DNA of 64,000 nucleotides from Cystobasidiopsis lactophilus (Eukaryota > Basidiomycota > Agaricostilbomycetes > Agaricostilbales > Chionosphaeraceae). The stretch is taken from positions 1,215,434 to 1,279,433 of the forward strand of contig BCIO01000004.1 in assembly GCA_001599975.1 (NCBI GenBank). Reading direction: 5' to 3'. Positions 22,584 through 34,960 of the stretch are shown here, one piece after another (positions within the stretch are counted from its first letter, which is position 1; every line of letters starts with the position of its first letter). The notes beneath the pieces were generated by a model that did no database searches, was not told the origin of the DNA, and worked only from the letters and a program-made list of their open reading frames with translations. A program made the translations under genes and the position numbers.

Positions 22584-25500
22584 ATGCTCATTCGGCAGGA
22601 TGCTGGCTTTGGGACTGCCTTGGCCTTCAAGCTGCATGACCTGCAAGAGCGGACGTACAAGGTCGCCAGCTGGTCGAAGCACAGGAAGGCGCTGGAGCCC
22701 ATCATTAGAAGCCTGGCTTCTGGACAGCCCAAGAATGCGCTCAAGCTGGCCACCAAAGCGCTGGAGAAGGCGCCCAAGGACAGCAACGCCGTGCTCAGAG
22801 TGTTCAAGTGCCTAGCATTAATCGGGCTGCAGAGGGAGCAGGAGGCGGAGGCTGTTTGTATCCAGCTATGCAAGCAAGCGCCGGAAGACAGCGACTTGCT
22901 CCACGTCCTGGGCTTTGTCGCTCACTTTGTTGCAGCTGGTGCGTTTGCTTCTACCTTCTGAACTTGTTCTAAGAGGATCATCGATAACAAATGCACAGAA
23001 TGGCTGGGTCCGTTGCTCGACGAGGCCATCAAAGCTGGCGGAGCCAAGAGTGCAGTCATTACAGAAGTGATGAGGATCTGCATCGCAAATGCAGACTACA
23101 AACGGATGCAACAGGTCAGTCCTCGTCCAATAAGTCAACGTACACACCTTTGGCTGATTTGGATGACTGGTTGACAGCTCTCCCTCAAACTTCACAAGCT
23201 ATGCCCGGCGTCATCCGCGCTACACATGCACTGTGCTCTTGCCGCCATGACCCTGCAAATCTCCACTTCAAAAGATGCGGACACATCAGCTCTTCTCCTA
23301 GGGCTACTTGACCGCTATCACACTCAGCATCTGGCCGCCGACTCCATCCTCAGCCCTGCCGAGTTCTGGCTCAAGGCCAAGTCGTTGGAGCTACGATTAC
23401 AACTAGAAAAGACGGAAGACTCCAAGGCCAAGTTGGTAGACTTCTTAACGGGCGATCTGGCGAAGGAGTGGCTCGCTCGAGATTTGGGTTTCGACATTTG
23501 GCGGAGAGATTCGGTCGTCGCTTACGGCACAGAAGGGCCACTGGTGTCTTTGTTCGACGAGCTATTTGGGCTGTTGGTCGCCGGCGACACCAATTGGCAC
23601 ACCGTCTTAACCTTGTCCGCCATCGCCGTCAAGCTGGACACTTCGAATGCATCCAGCAATGCACGACTAAAACAGCTCTTTGATCAGCTCTCTGTTCTAT
23701 CGCAAGACTCAGCAAGAGGCAAAGAGCGGGGCTTCACACTCGGGCTGCTGCATGTGTGGAGGGCAGCACAGGCTGCAAGTCAACCTGCACCTACGGGTAG
23801 GCTCATTTTACCACTATTCATCCGGCACACTTGAACTGTTACTTTGATGCTGCCAACAGATAGCACATTAGGGGACTTGATCAAGATCTACTTCGAGCGC
23901 TTCGGCAGCAAAGCCTGCTGCTTCGACGATGTGCTCCCCTATCTTGGCCAGCTTGCTTCCACTGAGGTCGACTCTCTAATGGGAAACTTGAAGATCCCAA
24001 CGGCGAAGAAGGTGGGTTGTCTTCTCCACTGAACAGCGAGATCTGTTAGAGGACTAGGACGCCGCAGGAGGTGGATTCCGAGGCCTACCGGATCACCCAC
24101 GCCAAGATCACTTGCTTCTTCTCTCATGCTAAGCGTTACAATGTCGATGACCTGCGACCGCAAGCCACAAGATACCTGGCGTCTTACTTTGAAGCTCTCC
24201 CGCTCGGTTTGTCACGGCTACCACTTTGCCCGCATTTGAGGCTGAGTTGACACTTTGGCCAAACAGGTCAAGGACTGGCGCTAACCGACCTTCAGCCAGC
24301 GGACGACTATGCACTGCTGGCGGCTGAAGCCTGCGTCCGCGCGTGGAAGCTGACCAGCAAGCGCCTCTATCTGCTCGAGGCGGCGTCCATCCTCCAGTTT
24401 GCGCTCGATAAGAGCCCTTATAGATATCAGATCCGGGTGCCTTTGATTAGGATCTACCGAATGCTTGGTGAGTACTCCGCTTGCCTCAGATCTGCCCGCA
24501 AATCTCAAATTGTCGTCGAACATCTCGCAGGCCTAGGATCGATGGCCCTCAAATGCGCCACTGGCCTCAAAATCCGCTCCTCTCAAGCGGAAACCCTCGC
24601 CCACTTTGTCCTCGAGCGCTCCTCCGCCTTCGCACTCGCCCTTCCGGACTATGCCGAGCCGCTGGAGACCTGGGGCTCGCAGCACTTCTCCGCGTGGCAA
24701 GAAGCCGTCCAGTCTACTATGAAGATCTGGTCGCGTGCTGTGCTGCCCAAGATCGAAGAGTACCAAGAGGTCATCGCCGACCTCGACAGCTCCTTCGCCA
24801 AAGCCACCCTTTCGATCGAGCGCACCAAGTTCCACAGATTGCACCCCAATACCACAGCGGTAGACGATAGCTCGGTGTTGGTCGATGTGGACGTCTTCAT
24901 GAGCGAGCTGAAGGACCTGCGCGACTTTTCAATCTTGTCCAAGTCGCTGCTTGACTTGACGGGGATGGGGCCTCGCATCGGGGTGAGCGGAGCCTCTACC
25001 ACATTCGGATCAGGATATCAACTCCAGATTTTGCTCACAGCCGGCATGGATCAAAGCCCAGAGCGCCATCCAGCTCATCGTCTTCAAGCCGCAATACGCC
25101 CTGGAGTGCTCCGAGGCGCTTTCAAAAGTCGACGTGCGTGCTCTAGCCTTCTACATTATCAGAAAACTGATCTTTTTGTGGTTTGAGCGCACAGTGGAGC
25201 TCTGCCGATCTCACCAAGCAGGAGAGCCAATCATGCTCGGCCATCTACTCGATCTGGTCTGCCTTGACAACGGCGCCCATGACTGCTACCTTTGACGCAG
25301 TTCGTTCATACTTTCAAGGCAAGTCGGATGCTCACATTTGCCGTTGTTTGTCAATAAGGCTAAGATTGTTGGTGTAACTTGCAGATGCGGGGGCGGATCT
25401 GGAAGAATTGGGCAAACATTGCTTGAGCTGGGAGTTCCTGCATGCTTTAAGTATCGTCGTCGAGGTGAGTGGCTGCACCTCTTTAGATTTTTTGATCTAT

Positions 25501-25945
25501 GGCCAGAGAACTCGTCCTCACAGACTTATCGAACTTTTGGGACGATCCGAAAACGTCTGGTCGAGGAGCCTGGCAAGAACGTGAGTGTCTTCATCAGAGA
25601 TCCGTCACGGCGTGTCTAGATTTCAAAGCCACTTCACAGCACGCCAAGCTGGCCAAGTTGCTGGCCTCGGAGCTGGCGGTCGTCAAGTCGAGCCTTGTCG
25701 CCACCCTGACCAAGCTCAAGGCCGAGGACGACTGGCACCTGACGACCTCCACCGAGGAAGTGGGCTTCTTCACGAGCTCCGACTCGCCTGTGAGATCCAC
25801 ATCTATGCAAAGAGATCTTCGCAAGGTCGCTAAAGTAAACATCTCCGCTCCGCAGGTCGGCTTTGCCCAATTGCAAACGGTGGCGAAGAGGGAGTGGTCG
25901 TCCATACGGGCGACAGCATTACACGAAGCACAGAAGGCGTTGTAA
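22584..25945 (+). CDS. NAA25: NAA25/Mdm20, auxiliary subunit of NatB N-terminal acetyltransferase
   Basis: The non-catalytic, ribosome-anchoring subunit of NatB, which with Naa20 acetylates proteins starting Met-Asp, Met-Glu or Met-Asn; in yeast it supports actin cables and mitochondrial inheritance. Thirteen exons (22584-22938, 22999-23114, 23178-23796, 23860-24011, 24068-24206, 24267-24467, 24531-24982, 25041-25133, 25195-25318, 25385-25464, 25524-25580, 25640-25789, 25856-25945) give 875 residues. The N terminus is TPR-like (GQPKNALKLATKALEKAPKD). The family signature IYFERFGSKACCFDDVLPYL sits near residue 370. The ninth intron uses a GC donor (25319). It begins 107 bp after MOT1. Confidence 0.88.
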
Positions 25946-26081
25946 CTAGCAGTTCGGGGGTGGACCACCTGCGAAATCTGAGCGGCTCCTGCGTTTCATC
26001 TTCGCCCGGCCTCTTCTTGCCCAGCGCCGGTCAAGCCATCCCTCTCGTTGATCCCCAATTCCCTTTGATATCCCGCGTGCC

Positions 26082-27618
26082 ATGGCTGGCCATCACGCAT
26101 ACCCATCGAACGAGCAGCCCTAGTCAGTCGGTTGCCTGATTTCCAGAGGAGCAGCAGCTTAAATGGACTTTGGATGGGCAGCCACACTCGCCCTCTAGGC
26201 TACGACTACCAGCCCAGCTCAGCAGCTTCGACGCGGCACGATGCGGCTCCTTTGCCGTCGCCGTACAAGGAGAAGGACGAGGTGGACTCGATTGGCAGCC
26301 AGGAGAAGCTGGCCTACAAATATAGCGATCTGGCAGACAGTGGCATGAACCCGGCGGGCGACAATGAGAAGCTCAAAAGGGGCTCGGTGGCTGCTATGAT
26401 GGCTGCAGGTGCGTTCTACGTTCTCCTATTGCCGTGGCGAGAGCTCAGCTGAAGCCTTTATGTAGAGGTTTGTCCAGCCGTGCTCGTTGGTGCCTTCGCC
26501 AAACTTACGACTTCTCTAGGGCGAAATACCAAAGAAGGTCGGCTTGCGCATGTGGAGAAAAGAAGAGCACGAAGGGACGTGGACTCGAGGTGGGAGAGTG
26601 CGGACGTGTGGAAGGTGAGGCACAGCCACTCTACTCCAGTCCTGCTTGGACTCGTTGATGAGCCGCCTCCTCACAGATGCTGCTGTTGTGCTACTATCAC
26701 TGCGGTCCTTATCATCATTGGACTTGTGTTTGGCTTCCTCTGTGAGTCGCTCGCGCCGATTGCATCAAACGCATTTTTCAAGAAGCAACTCACAGTGTGG
26801 GTCCGGCCGCCCAATATCGTCTTCGACGGCATCTCCACTCCACCGTAAGTCGCATCTCTTGCCAGCCGCCATCAAACGCTTAGTCCGGAGTTGATTTGCG
26901 CAGCTCTGGGCAAATTGTGTCAGGTGAGGGGTCCCAATCCAAAAATGGCCACTGGCTTCTGACATTGTCTGTCTTGGGGGCTTTGCACAGTCGTCGACAA
27001 TGGCTTTCAACTCAACTTCCTCTTGAACATCAACGTGACCAACCCGAACTTCTTCGGGGCGAAATTCCAAGAGATTGAAGGTGCGCCGACTTTACATCAT
27101 TCGCGCACTAGAGACTGACGTTGGGGTTCGTCGCACAGCCAAAGCGTTCTATCCGACGAACGACACCCAGTCCATCGGGGGCGGCGTGATGAAGGACGTC
27201 GACATCAAGGCGCACATGCTCTCCTTCATCCACTTTCCCTTCCAAGTCAACTACACCTCCTCCATCGACCCCGACGGCAAGATCATCACAGATATCATCA
27301 CTGTGCGTTCGCTCCTCTCCGTTATCTGTCTTGAGTAGATATCGACATCGAGCGGCGCACAGAAATGCGGCTTCACGGGCCAGCAGGCGCAGCAACTGAC
27401 TGTGGACTACACCCTCAAGCTCAAGTTCAAGCTGATATTAGGTGCGTCTCTTCCCCGTACTGAGAGGATAAAACTCTGAGAACACTGTCGAATGGCCCAC
27501 AGTGACAATTTCGCCGTCCATCTCCTCGTCGATTTCGATGGACTGCCCGTTGACGGCCTCCGAAGTCGCTGGCTTGTCCTCGAGCCTTGGCTCTTTGATT
27601 GACGGACTGACTGGGTGA
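26082..27618 (+). CDS. LEA-2 domain single-pass membrane protein
   Basis: An N-terminal polar, probably cytosolic region of about 110 residues is followed by a WTRGGR-type basic segment, a Cys cluster and one membrane helix (CCCCATITAVLIIIGLVFGF), then the lumenal LEA-2 (NDR1/HIN1-like) beta domain beginning at WVRPPNIVFDGI and including LNFLLNINVTNPN and HFPFQVNYTSSIDPDG. This architecture matches fungal vacuolar or plasma-membrane LEA-2 proteins such as yeast Tag1 relatives. Exons after 26520 are firm (26520-26614, 26677-26741, 26796-26844, 26904-26923, 26991-27080, 27139-27302, 27363-27441, 27503-27618), and one is 20 nt. The join between 26182-26408 and 26520 needs either a 2-nt exon (26466-26467) or an alternative donor, so the N-terminal part is provisional. 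With the tiny exon the protein is about 315 residues. Confidence 0.75.
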
Positions 27619-27939
27619 TATATGAAACGACATTTGGGGCTTTAACACTACTGGTTGGTCTTATGCCCATGGACACTCTTTGTACAAAAGAACACCTTGT
27701 GCCGCCCGCTCCTTAGAATCACGACTTGTACATGGACATTTGGCTTTTGCATGTTTATGCCCCTTGAACGCTGGCCTACGTGCTCCTGTGCATGCTCGTT
27801 AGAAAAACAAACAACCGGGATCACCACAAGCTTCTCGCCACCAAGAAATCCGCCGCGCCCAAGCAAGCGAGCAAGCCTCAAACTCGCCCGTCCTCCTTCC
27901 CCAGGCTTTGGGGCTTTGCTTGGTTACCTGCAGCCTGAC
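27619..27939. other. Intergenic spacer
   Basis: About 320 bp between two plus-strand genes. It should hold the LEA-2 gene 3' UTR and the casein kinase promoter. Nothing else is supported. Confidence 0.4.
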
Positions 27940-30035
27940 ATGGCGCAGCCCAACACGACCTCGACGGGGTCCACCCATTCCAGTTCGGGCGCGAGTTCGG
28001 TGGTGTTCGTCCTGCGCTCTCCCGTCGTGCCTCCTCCCTTGGGGCACTGGCGCTTGACCACTGGCCCTGAACTTGGCTTTGACGCAGGGGCGTGCACTAC
28101 AAGATTGGCCGCAAGATTGGCGAGGGCAGCTTTGGCGTCATCTTCGAGGGTGAGTTCCCTTTGGGCGTGTGAGGGTGTGGGCAAGCGAGCGCAGGGTTCT
28201 GATTGCGCGAAATCTAGGCACCAACCTGCTCAATGGCTCGCTCTGTGCCGTCAAGTTTGTGCGTTGAGCTTTACTGTTGGCTTGTCCGCCCACCGGCAGC
28301 TCATTGGCGCACTCGCGGTGGCACACAACAGGAACCTCGCAAGTCGGACGCCCCTCAGCTGCGAGATGAATACCGGACGTACAAAATCCTGGCCGGCCAG
28401 CGTGCGTTGCCTCCTACTCCTTTATGATGGCTCTTGTTGGCCTGGGTGGGAGCAGCGAGGCTCACGCGGTCGGTTTGCACAGCGGGAATTCCCCAGGTCT
28501 ATTATTTTGGGCAGGAAGGCCTGCACAACATTCTCGTCATAGACCTGCTGGGGCCGTCATTAGAGGACCTGTTCGACATGTGTGGCCGCAAGTTTACGAT
28601 CAAGACGGTGGTAATGACCGCGAAGCAGATGGTGCGTGCTGCTTTGGCCTCCTGTAGCCAAACCCTCCCTCCCCGCCTTGGCTCATCGCCGCGCTCGTGA
28701 ACGCGCAGTTGACGAGAGTACAGCAAATTCACGAGAAGAACCTCATCTACCGGGACATCAAGCCGGACAACTTCCTGGTTGGGCGCCCGGGAACCAAAAC
28801 CGCCAATGTCATCCACGTCGTCGACTTTGGCATGGCCAAGCAGTACCGCGACCCCAAGACCAAGACGCACATACCCTACCGCGAGCGCAAGTCCCTCTCC
28901 GGCACAGCCCGCTACATGTCCATCAATACCCATCTCGGAAGAGGTGCGTTCTACTCCCCCGCTTGCCCATCCTCATGCTGTGGCTAAGGCTAGTCGGATT
29001 GCACAGAACAATCACGACGTGACGATTTGGAGGCTCTGGGCCACGTCTTTATGTACTTCTTGCGCGGCGGCCTGCCCTGGCAGGGCCTCAAGGCGGCAAC
29101 CAACAAGCAAAAGTACGAAAAGATTGGCGAGAAGAAGCAGTCGACCGCGATCAAGGACCTGTGCGAGAACTTCCCAGAGGAGTTCTCCATCTACCTCAAC
29201 TACGTCCGCAAGCTCGGCTTCGAGGAGACGCCCGACTACGACTTCCTGCGGGAGCTGTTCACCAAGGTGCTCAAGAACTCGGGGGAGATCGAGGATGGGG
29301 TGTACGACTGGATGCTCCTCAACAACGGCAAGGGTTACGAGGCCGGCAGTGTGCGTTGACCTCTTTCTATCACATGCGCCTCGGACCATTGTTGACCCTC
29401 CCACGCAACGCGTTTATCACACACAGTCGTCTGCACTCCTCGCCCAGGCCAACCAAGGGTACGAGCGGGGCGACAGGGAGCGGCACCGGTCGTCGGGCGT
29501 GCCAAGGGAGCAGCGGGAGCGAGAGCGGGCGGAGAGGGAGGAGCGCCGCGCTGCCCGCGAGGCCCAAAGGCAATCCCAATTGGCCGCCCAGCAAGCCGCC
29601 CAACAGCAGCAACTCACCTCCCAGTCCACCTCCATCCAGCCCATCCCACCGTCGCCCGCTTTGGTCCGCCACGGCTCCAAGCAGCGCAAGTCCTCCGGCA
29701 CCCTCCAGGACCCCACCCGCTCGCGCAACTCGACTCAGGGCGACGCCTACTTTGCCGGGCAAACCCAAGGGTCCCTTTCTGGCGTCTCGCCAGACCCGCG
29801 CCGCCGTGCGTCAGGCCAGCAGCACCCGTTCGCGGCCAACAGCTCGTCCGATATCTACAACGACTACGGTCGGACAAACGCCGCTAACCCCACCGAGCGC
29901 AGCCTCGTCAACGCTGGCACCCCTCCTATTGCCACCAACGACGGCCGTGGCTACAACAACGGCCGGGACCGAATCGACGAGGACGAGCACCGGCCCAAAG
30001 GCATCATGGCTTTCCTCACTTGCCGCTGCACCTAG
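27940..30035 (+). CDS. Casein kinase 1 (Yck/Cki1-type) protein kinase
   Basis: A monomeric Ser/Thr kinase of the plasma-membrane CK1 group, involved in nutrient signalling and endocytosis in yeasts. Eight exons (27940-28004, 28088-28149, 28218-28258, 28332-28401, 28483-28631, 28709-28943, 29007-29350, 29427-30035) give 524 residues. Motifs run in order: glycine loop [15 protein letters not shown] with the catalytic Lys, [20 protein letters not shown], catalytic loop [20 protein letters not shown] (DFG), [14 protein letters not shown] and [20 protein letters not shown]. The tail after residue 320 is Gln/Arg-rich and disordered. It ends AFLTCRCT, so Cys residues for palmitoylation are present but not as the usual terminal CC pair. 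Confidence 0.93.
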
Positions 30036-30828
30036 ACCCTCCCGTCCTACGTTTGCGTCTCATCTACAGCATCTAGTCCCCGCATCATCTTTTACAAAAG
30101 CCTTTCCCACCTTCGTTGCCGCCGCTGGCCAGAGCAAGAGGACCCGATACCGCACTCCACACGCTCCTTCCCTGCCTTTTTAATCCACTCTTGCTTTTGG
30201 TCGCTGTCGCCTCTCAATCCTCCTCACTCGTTTCTCCTTCGCCCACACGTAAAGCTTGGGCCTATTCTTAGGACTCGTAATTTTCTGCTTTTGAACCATG
30301 TTCGCTCTGGGAGCTCAAAAACGTTATTTTGGCTCCTTCTTTTACCCCCTTCGAAAGGACTCTTGGCTTCTTCCATTTTTGCATTGGAGTAGACCACCGA
30401 GCGCATTTGCCACCAAGTGAGAGAAAGCTTGGGTTTGCCCGCGCGATAGATTTGCATGAACACGAACGTCCAGAACAAACGACAGGCCCTTTTGCTTCTA
30501 GAAAGAAAGAAGGAGAAAGATGTTTATGCTAACAAGCGGGCCATGATGCACAGTGGAGTGAGATGTGAGACGACAACGAGCCAAGAAGAAGTTTGAGAAA
30601 GTTGTTGGGAGATCGTTTCTGTGATTGGTTTAGATGCCGGGTGTACAGAGAGGGAAAACCGAAGAAAGTGTGGTTGTTATACTGCCGAGGGGTCGCCGAC
30701 CCAAGAAAGGAGAAGCACTGAGAGAGTAAGGCGAGAGGTCATGGGCCAGCGAACTGCTGATTTTGGGCGTGAGGTTGGGCGTGCATCACTGTCGACGAGA
30801 ATCAATGAGCGCAGGTCCAATGTCACCG
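30036..30828. other. Convergent intergenic region
   Basis: Nearly 800 bp between the stops of the kinase (plus) and the PUF gene (minus). It should contain both 3' UTRs. Stretches are T/C-rich and then A/G-rich. I see no gene with a credible product. Confidence 0.45.
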
Positions 30829-33800
30829 TCACGAAGGCAGCTTACTTTGCGACTGGGCGTAATAAGGGGCGTAATTTTGGCCGGGCATCTGGAATCCATC
30901 GGGCGAGCCATACTGCGGCATCTGATGTGGAGGCGGGTAGAATGGCATGCCTGAAGGTGGGAACAACGGCGCAGGCGAGCCTTGGGGCGAGATGCCGTAC
31001 GCCGAAGGGGGCGAATGGCCAAAATGTGGCGGATACATGTCAGGCCGCAGTTGGGGAGGCGAGCCGATGTTACCAGGGGGCCATGGGCTGTAGGCAGCAG
31101 GGAGACCGCGAGGCGGGCCGGGCGATGGCGTGTTGGACTTGTTGTAGCCTTGCGGCGTCATCCAGGGTCCACCGCCACCACCTTGGGGCGAAGGCCCAGG
31201 GATCGGGCCTTGTCTCGGCGATCGTTCCACATTGATGGCCATTGGCTGACCACTGACAATGTCCTGCATCATCCGCGCAAAAGCTGGGACGTTCTCGAAC
31301 TGCAGCTTGGCCAAGGACTGCTTGACCTTTTCGACCAGACGACTCTTGAGTGCGGGCTCCGACAGCACCAAAGGGCACGATAGTAGCTTTTGAATGAAAG
31401 CGATGCCGTGCATCTGGTCCTTGAGGATGTCTTCGAGGATGACGTTGTTCTCAGACTCGAAGATGCCGTGCAGAATGAGCTGGCTGGAGTGGGGGTCGAC
31501 GCGCTGGTTGACAAGCCGAAGGATAGTCATTGACGCGACCTTGTGGATGCAGAGGTGTGAGAGGTGAGCAGCAAAGCGAGGCGCCAATAGCCGGTAGCGG
31601 CCTTTGAAGTTGGAGGTATCCAGCAGCCAAGTCAGCAACAGTGCGCCATTGGCGTTGGTGGCAAGCGGGATGGCATTGAGGAGGATAGCAATAGCAACGC
31701 GCTTCTGTTGAAGTCGCGGCGTGAAGGGCGACTCGAGCACCGTTCGCATGCTGCGGGCACCGAAGCGGCCTTGTCCAATTGTCCTGCAGTCGAAGGGGTC
31801 GGCACGTCAGCTTTGCTCTGATTCATGTGCATCGAAATTCACTGACCAGCAACGGTTCACCATTGCGTCAAAGATGCCGTCTGTTGCAGGCGGCCCGAAG
31901 CGTAGAGCACTGCCAAGCAAATTTGAGCACATTGACCCGAAAGGTCGGGCAGTCAAACTCACCATTGAACGACGTAGTTTCCATATTGATCTCTGCATTA
32001 ACAAATCAAGAAGAGATACAGCGATGGAACGAAGAAGGGAACGCACAGGAGTAAAGGCGGCACATAAGGTTGCATATTGCGGCAAATCAAGGTGACCTCT
32101 TCAATCGACGCTGCGGTGTCTCTGTACGGCGGAAGCGGTGGACCATCAGATCTGGTAGAATCAGATGAAGTAACGCGGCGCCGCACATGATCTTTTGGGC
32201 AGCCCAAGTGCCATTCTTGTGGCAGCCGATCGAGGCCAAATAAGGTGCGATGCGCTCGAGTAAGGCCAGCTTCACTTCGTGTGAACATTTCTCGTAGAAC
32301 TTCTGGATGACAGCTGTGCGAAAAAGATTGGGAGACTAATCAGCGTTGTCTATCAGTTAGGGGAATCCAACACACTGTTCCCGATGTAGTCAGCGGCCAG
32401 TTGGGCTGCATCCTCCAGCATATCCGTAGCCACTTCGTCAATCTCGTCCGTAGACAGTATGCCATTGTCGATCTTCTTGCGCAGATCACGCAAGTAAGCT
32501 GGCTCCAAGGCGCGCTTCTTGCTCCCGCCGTTGTCCGACGAAAGCGGTGGCGGAATAGAGGTGTAATACGAAGCCAGTGCCGGGAGCTCGGACACGGCAC
32601 GAAGGTGGTTCTCCAGTTCCGGGTCGTCAGCGCCTGAAAGCTCTCGCATGAGAATCTGCAAGTCAGTGATGTTGGGCCGTGGCGCTTCTTCTGGCAAGTC
32701 TGCAGCTGCCGGACCGCTCAGGATGGACTGCAAGGCTTGGCCGGCAGAGAGAGCTGAGGTCGCTTGCACAGCTTCGGGCGTGGCAAAGTTGAGCAGCAAG
32801 TTAGACCGGTAGTTTTCCACAGGCGCGCCGGGATAGAACTGCTGGTCGAGTGGTACGGCGCCTGCACCTTTGATGTGCGACATGGCGGCGACCATTGCAG
32901 CATCTTCGCCCGACGCCACTTTTGAAGGCACCTTGGCAAATCCGACTGCGCGGTTTCACCCACGTCAACCCAGATGAAGTGAGCAAACGCAAAAGCAACG
33001 CACTTTTCACAGGCCCAATGTCGGTTCCAAACAGGTCTCTGCCGAAGAGTGCTTTCCTCGCTCGCACGGCGTCATCCAGTCGCTCCATGTTGACGAAGCC
33101 TGTGAGACCCAACCGGCTAAGGAATCAGGTTCCGTTGACACTGATTATAGGAGCCCAGATCTCACCGCAATTCTTGTGCGTCAGCACCCTGGCGCTCTCG
33201 ATGGGCCCAAACTGGCCAAACAAGCTGAGCAAGTCGTTGGTGGTGACATTGGCGGGCAGCGAGCCGATCCACAAGGCCCTGGTGGGCGAGTGTTGCAGCT
33301 GGGCTTCCATAGCTGCCAACGGGGACATGTTCTGTGCTGGTGTGGACGGCACCGACTCGGACTTGCCATAGCCGATCCGGACGGTGGAAGTGGACGACGG
33401 CGTCAGCTTGCCTGCTAGCCGACCCAAAATGTCCTCTTTCGCCGCAATGGCCGAGTGGATGCTGGTATAATTGACGAAGGCGCAGAGCTGTCCAGTTGTC
33501 GATTCCAAATAAGCGCCCGCGCTAAGAAGGTAAGGTGGCAAACGAACCTTTTCGGGCAAAATGCGAATCGAGTCGATAGAGCCATATGCGGAGAAAATCG
33601 AGTACAGGTCAGCAGAGCTCATGTCCGGCTCGCTCAGGTGGCCAATCCACAAGCTGCGAGTGGGGGCATTTTGGAGGGTCGACGGGCCGCCGATGCTGGG
33701 GCTCCTCTGCGAGTTGCTCGACCCGGACGCCGCGTCGTCCATGCCAGCAGAGTGGATGTGGGCGGGCGAGGGGTTGAAGAAGTCATCAGGCCCAAGGTCC

Positions 33801-34960
33801 AGTGTAAAGCCATTGCCTAGCGAGGTGGGCAGGCCGGAAGCGGTGCCAGCCCTGCGTCGGGCAGCGGATGGTGATAAGTGCATGTCCGCTGCCATTCCAG
33901 CGGTGGTAGACGCTCTGGGGCGGTTGGTGGCAAACAGGCCACCCGAGTTGGAGGCGGCCAGCAGCGCTGTCAGGTTGTCCGCCGACTTGGCTGTCGTCAC
34001 TTGGGAGCCGACCGCAGCGGCCGAAGCGTTGCCCACCGGCGACGGGGAGAAGTAATGGAACTTTGAGTCCTCGGATGAGTCGTCCGAGACGTGGAGCGAG
34101 CCGAAGTCGTTGGCCAGGTGGTGCTGCTCCGGCAGGCTGTCGAGCATGGTGAGCAGGGTGGTGGAAGAAACCCTGCGGCGAAGGGAGCTGGCGGTTGCCG
34201 TCAAAGACGCCACCTCTCGAGAAGCGGGTGGCGGGGAGGCTATTGTCGCAGACCTCAAACGCGTTCCAGCCGAAGGGCTCGAGCCCAAGTGGGCGGCATA
34301 AAGTTGGGCGTCGAGCGAGGATTGGTGTTTGAGGGAGGGCATGTCGAAAGAGGCTGACGGGTGGTGGTGGGAGGCCGAAGAAGGTAGATGAGAAGGCGTC
34401 CGGGAGGAGGAAGGCGGTGAGGCCGGGTCGTCCAACCCTAAGTAGTTGAGCGTCCGCACATGGTGGTCGCCCCTCCCGCTCTCCGACAGCAGATCTCCGG
34501 CCAAGGACTCGTTGCCGGAAGTGACAGACTCGTCCGACTTGACCGACTTGAGTTCCTCGAGCGAGGGCGTCCAAGTGTTGGAGAAGACGGAGCTGCCAAA
34601 GGCGCCCGCCATGGACGACGAGGGCAGCTGTAAGGTCAAGGAGCCGCTTCGAAGGCGGTTGGCCTGCTCCTGCCCCTGCGCTTGGGGGTCACCGCCGCCG
34701 AGGACGGGCGAAGTGCGGAGGGACGAGCTGGGGCTGATCTTGGCGGACACGGGCGTGGAGATGGAATGCAGGCCGGGCGATCCGATGGGGGCGTGCGTGT
34801 AAGGGTTGTACGCTGACAGGTGTCGGCGGTCAGCGAGGTGCGGGCGGGCGCTCAGAGGCGGCTTCATGCTGCTGACCATTGGGTCATTGCTGGTGTCGAA
34901 CAGGGAGGGCATGGTGCCGGCCCGCGGGCGCTTGCCAGGCGAGCTGAACAGGTCCTCCAT
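30829..34960 (-). CDS. JSN1: Jsn1/Puf1-type RRM and Pumilio-repeat RNA-binding protein
   Basis: A post-transcriptional regulator that binds mRNA 3' UTRs; yeast Jsn1 and Puf2 bind messages for membrane and mitochondrial proteins. Nine exons (34960-33548, 33487-33166, 33099-33004, 32945-32376, 32313-32187, 32121-32047, 31992-31963, 31909-31847, 31783-30829) give about 1,216 residues. After a long Ser-rich region come two RRMs (TRSLWIGHLSEPDMSSADL, and TRALWIGSLPANVTTNDL running to VKIGFAKVP). PUF repeats include YIGNTVIQKFYEKCS, IGCHKNGTWAAQKII and DQYGNYVVQCALRFG, then IGQGRFGARSMRTVLES. The C terminus is rich in Pro, Gly and Tyr. One exon is only 30 nt and encodes the core of a PUF helix. The ATG chosen opens the first good frame; a 5' leader intron is likely just upstream. 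Confidence 0.9.
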
